64,000 nt of DNA from Ardenticatenaceae bacterium (GTDB lineage Bacteria; Chloroflexota; Anaerolineae; Promineifilales; Promineifilaceae): positions 1-64,000 of the forward strand of contig JACKBU010000011.1 in the NCBI GenBank assembly GCA_020634395.1, read 5' to 3'. Below are positions 61,654-64,000 of this stretch, piece after piece (the first letter of the stretch is position 1; the number at the start of each line of letters is the position of its first letter). The translations under genes and the position numbers were made by a program. Below the pieces are notes generated by a model. The model was not told the origin of the DNA. It was given only the letters and a program-made list of their open reading frames with translations, and ran no database searches.

Positions 61654-62412
61654 ATGCGTCGACTTAGAAATATATTTCTACTAATGGTGGGGTTGGGCGG
61701 CTTAACGGCCGTTTCCTTCTTTTTTCTCTCGCGCCTGTTCTCGCGGCTGTTGGAGCGAGGTACGTCCGACGAGGTGTTGTTTCACGCCGATACACGCCAG
61801 AAAGTCATCGCCCTGACCATCGACGATGGCCCGCACGCTGAGCTGACGCCGGAAATCCTGGATGTTCTGGCAGAGCTTCAGGTACGGGCGACGTTTTTTA
61901 TCATTGGCAGCCAGGTGCCCGGCAATGAAGATGTGATGCGGCGGTTGGTGCGTGAAGGGCATGAATTGGGCAATCATCTGATGGATGATCAGCGCTCTAT
62001 CACCCTGGATGCCGACGAATTCGCCCGGCAGTTGGCGACAGCCCATGCGCTTATCTCGCCTTACGGCCCGGTGCACTGGTTCCGGCCCGGTTCGGGGTTT
62101 TACAATGCGCGTATGCTGGAACAGATACGGCCGTTTCACTACCGCTGCGTCGTCGGTTCGGTATATCCATATGACGCCCAGTTCCACTCTGTTGAGTTTG
62201 CCACCGGCTATATTTTGGGCAACGTTCAGCCGGGCGCCATCATCGTGCTGCATGATGGCGACTGTGAGCGGCAGGGCACGGTAGAGATTTTGCGCCGCAT
62301 CATTCCCGCCCTGCAAAAGCGCGGTTATCGTTTTCTAACCCTTTCTGCCCTGGCCCACATCGCCGACAGGCAAAGTATGCGCCAGGATGGGTTAGTGCTT
62401 GAAATTCCGTAG
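61654..62412 (+). CDS. Polysaccharide deacetylase (NodB family), membrane anchored
   Basis: A 252-residue protein with an N-terminal membrane helix (about 6-26) and a NodB domain (about 45-235). Motifs include TIDDGPH (catalytic Asp), GHELGNHLMDD (metal histidines), RPGSGFYN and IIVLHDG. Such enzymes remove N-acetyl groups from chitin-like or peptidoglycan sugars outside the membrane. It follows the hydrolase-ligase fusion by 18 bp. Confidence 0.9.
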   Translation: MRRLRNIFLLMVGLGGLTAVSFFFLSRLFSRLLERGTSDEVLFHADTRQKVIALTIDDGPHAELTPEILDVLAELQVRATFFIIGSQVPGNEDVMRRLVREGHELGNHLMDDQRSITLDADEFARQLATAHALISPYGPVHWFRPGSGFYNARMLEQIRPFHYRCVVGSVYPYDAQFHSVEFATGYILGNVQPGAIIVLHDGDCERQGTVEILRRIIPALQKRGYRFLTLSALAHIADRQSMRQDGLVLEIP

Positions 62413-62501
62413 GGTTATAAGGCCAGGGGAGTGGCCTTTGGCAGTACAAAGTTCAATAGAAAGCGACAGGATCTCTTAACAAAAAAGGAGGAAATTAAGA
62501 T

Positions 62502-62807
62502 ATGAGCGCAGATACAGATACGCCAGTCGTACGCAACAACGAAGCCGAGAATCGTTTTGAAATTGAGGAGGACGGTCAACTGGCCGTGCTGGAATACGTC
62601 CGCGAGGCCGACGTGATCACCTACGTGCATACGAAAATGCCGCCCGATCTGCGCGGCATGGGCCTGGGTGGTAAGCTGGCCCGCTATGCTTTGGAATATG
62701 CCCGGGAGATGAATCTTAAGGTGATTCCCGTGTGTCCGTTTGTTCAGAGTTATCTGGAGCGCCATCCGGAATATCAATCCCTGGTACTTAAGCAGCCGGA
62801 GGAGTAG
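62502..62807 (+). CDS. YjdJ/NATD1-like GNAT-fold protein
   Basis: A 101-residue small GNAT-fold protein. It has the NRFEIEEDGQLAVLEY opening, THTKMPPDLRGMGLGG-like acetyl-CoA loop (MPPDLRGMGLGGKLA) and VIPVCPFVQSYLERHPEY, the YjdJ signature. It lacks the full catalytic set of larger acetyltransferases, so its substrate is unknown. AAAAAAGGAGG is upstream. Confidence 0.9.
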   Translation: MSADTDTPVVRNNEAENRFEIEEDGQLAVLEYVREADVITYVHTKMPPDLRGMGLGGKLARYALEYAREMNLKVIPVCPFVQSYLERHPEYQSLVLKQPEE

Positions 62808-62856
62808 AGAGAAGAGGCGTGCCCGGCAGCCAGGACCCCTAAATGGAGATGAAGTA

Positions 62857-63342
62857 ATGAATGGAGTGACAGACTTTAGCAATCTGGTTGGTGAATGGAA
62901 CGGTACCAATCGTGTGTGGCTGTCGCCAACTGATCCGGTGCGCGAGTCGCCGATTACCGCACAAGTTTCTATGGCCGCCCAGGGACTATTCATGACGCTG
63001 CGTTACGCCTGGGCGGATGCCGGTATCCCGCAGGATGGTTTGTTTGTATTGGGCTATCAGCGTGATTTGGAGGCGGCCACGGCCGTTTGGATTGATTCCT
63101 GGCATATGCAAGACAAATTCATGACCTGCCTGGGCACATTCGGCACACAAGGCAACATGATCCTCCTCGGTTCCTATGCCGCGCCGCCCGGCCCGGACTG
63201 GGGCTGGCAGATCGACATTGCGCAGCAGACGGATGATGCCCTGCAAATTACCATGCACAATATCTCGCCAGAAGGGGAAGCCATGCTGGCCGTGGAGACG
63301 ATTTTAATTCGCCGCCCGCCTTCGCTTAGCCAGGAAGCCTGA
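62857..63342 (+). CDS. DUF1579-like beta-barrel protein
   Basis: A 161-residue cytoplasmic protein with LVGEWNGTNRVWL, VLGYQRDLEAATAVWIDSWHM and ISPEGEAMLAVETILI. This is the pattern of small lipocalin-like DUF1579 proteins, which have no established function. GGAGATGAAGTA precedes ATG 62857; an upstream frame start inside the previous gene is rejected. Confidence 0.7.
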   Translation: MNGVTDFSNLVGEWNGTNRVWLSPTDPVRESPITAQVSMAAQGLFMTLRYAWADAGIPQDGLFVLGYQRDLEAATAVWIDSWHMQDKFMTCLGTFGTQGNMILLGSYAAPPGPDWGWQIDIAQQTDDALQITMHNISPEGEAMLAVETILIRRPPSLSQEA

Positions 63343-63415
63343 CGGCCGTTCAAACGTTTGTCAAACGGCAGGCAGGTTACAATCCGGGCAAATACATAAG
63401 TTGGAGGACAAACTC

Positions 63416-63877
63416 ATGGCAAATGTTTCTGTTAGTGTTTCACGAGAAGTGGAAGCGCCGGCGGAAGTTGTCTATAACATCCTGGCCGATTATGAACAGC
63501 ACCGGCAGATTTTACCGGAAGCCTACTTTACCGGGCTGGAAATTGAAGCGGGCGGTGTGGGCGCCGGTACGCGCGTTCTGTCCGGCCTGAAAATACTGGG
63601 CCGCGAACAACCCTTTCGTCTGGTGGTGAGCGAGCCTGATCCCGGCCGCGTTCTGGTAGAGACGAACGAGGAAAATGGGCTGGTCACCACCTTCACGGTC
63701 CAGCCCATTGGCACAGAACGGTCCCACGTTACCTTCCACACAGTCTGGCAGCCCGGAAAAGGGCTGACGGGACTTTTTGAAAAATACATTCAGCCCTCGT
63801 TCTTGCGCCGCGTCTATCATCAGGAACAAGACATCCTCAACACGTACGCCCAACAGCAAAACAAGGCGCCCTCGTAA
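63416..63877 (+). CDS. SRPBCC-family (START-like) protein
   Basis: A 153-residue helix-grip protein. VSREVEAPAEVVYNILADY opens the domain and FTVQPIGTERSHVTFHTVW continues it; the C-terminal helix is TGLFEKYIQPSFLRRVYHQ. Such proteins bind hydrophobic ligands or modify polyketides. GGAGG at 63402-63406 precedes ATG 63416. Ligand unknown. Confidence 0.85.
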   Translation: MANVSVSVSREVEAPAEVVYNILADYEQHRQILPEAYFTGLEIEAGGVGAGTRVLSGLKILGREQPFRLVVSEPDPGRVLVETNEENGLVTTFTVQPIGTERSHVTFHTVWQPGKGLTGLFEKYIQPSFLRRVYHQEQDILNTYAQQQNKAPS

Positions 63878-63886
63878 GGCGGAGCG

Positions 63887-64000
63887 ATGAACGAGGAAAG
63901 CCAATCTACCTCTCACTTGTTTACGCTGCGGGTCTGGCCGGAAGAGGATGAGGAAGGCACAGTTCGCTGGCGCGGTAAACTACGCCACGTCACCAGCGGC
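63887..64000 (+). CDS. Start of an unidentified gene, cut by the window end
   Basis: An ATG at 63887, 10 bp after the SRPBCC stop, opens a frame continuing past 64000 (38 codons visible). The visible sequence HLFTLRVWPEEDEEGTVRW and GKLRHVTSG is reminiscent of small conserved Chloroflexota proteins but too short to name. Confidence 0.5.
   Translation, partial: MNEESQSTSHLFTLRVWPEEDEEGTVRWRGKLRHVTSG

Overview
The window is a GC-rich bacterial chromosome segment. Its protein families point to a filamentous Chloroflexota of the Anaerolineae/Ardenticatenia type: LysW-type lysine genes, FW-domain lipoproteins, SdrD-like surface proteins, GldFG-type ABC systems and very large secreted beta-helix proteins. 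This placement is inferred from gene content; there is no rRNA to confirm it. I see no tRNA, rRNA, CRISPR array, phage or transposase. Across the whole window the 8-bp palindrome ACGGCCGT (often AAACGGCCGTTT) recurs every few hundred bases inside and between genes, and it shapes the proteins as recurrent T-A-V, (N/D/H)-G-R and R-P tripeptides.

1-7.6 kb: a 21-bp minisatellite, then an alpha-aminoadipate lysine pathway cluster (lysZ, lysJ, lysK, homocitrate synthase, homoaconitase large and small subunits). A BrnT-type toxin-antitoxin pair sits in antisense between lysJ and lysK, with a near-consensus promoter overlapping the lysK start codon. lysW, lysX and lysY are not in the window. 7.6-14.1 kb: Mn/Fe superoxide dismutase, a tandem-duplicated malic enzyme in which each half has lost a different motif, two-subunit class I fumarase, and a Gfo/Idh/MocA oxidoreductase. 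14.1-17.4 kb (minus strand): a berberine-bridge-type FAD oxidase and a lipoprotein with an FW domain plus SdrD-like repeats.

18-21 kb: a copper operon made of a Met/His-rich lipoprotein, CopC and a CopC-CopD fusion. 21.3-23.7 kb: a NarL-type two-component pair. 24-40 kb: a co-directional secreted-protein locus with a leader ORF, a 2052-residue beta-helix protein, a Tat-exported multicopper oxidase, two cupredoxin paralogues that have lost the type-1 copper cysteine, two paralogous membrane-anchored proteins flanking a subtilase, and a pseudo-receiver protein. This locus is the best candidate here for an undescribed system, probably an extracellular oxidative or cell-surface assembly.

40-48 kb: a sensor kinase (minus strand), a second 21-bp array, tandem copies of a structured 5'-leader element also found upstream of the homoaconitase small subunit, a GH3 glycosidase with PA14 insert, a pentapeptide-repeat membrane protein, a LiaF-like protein, a Nudix hydrolase and a CBS-domain protein. 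48-53 kb (minus strand): ABC ATPase, a fused GldF-GldG-like permease and a DUF4340 protein. 53.5-57.2 kb: a heterodimeric ABC exporter with one degenerate ATP site. 57.6-64 kb: flavin amine oxidase, an alpha/beta-hydrolase-acyl-CoA ligase fusion, a polysaccharide deacetylase, a YjdJ-like acetyltransferase, a DUF1579-like protein, an SRPBCC protein and the start of a further gene.
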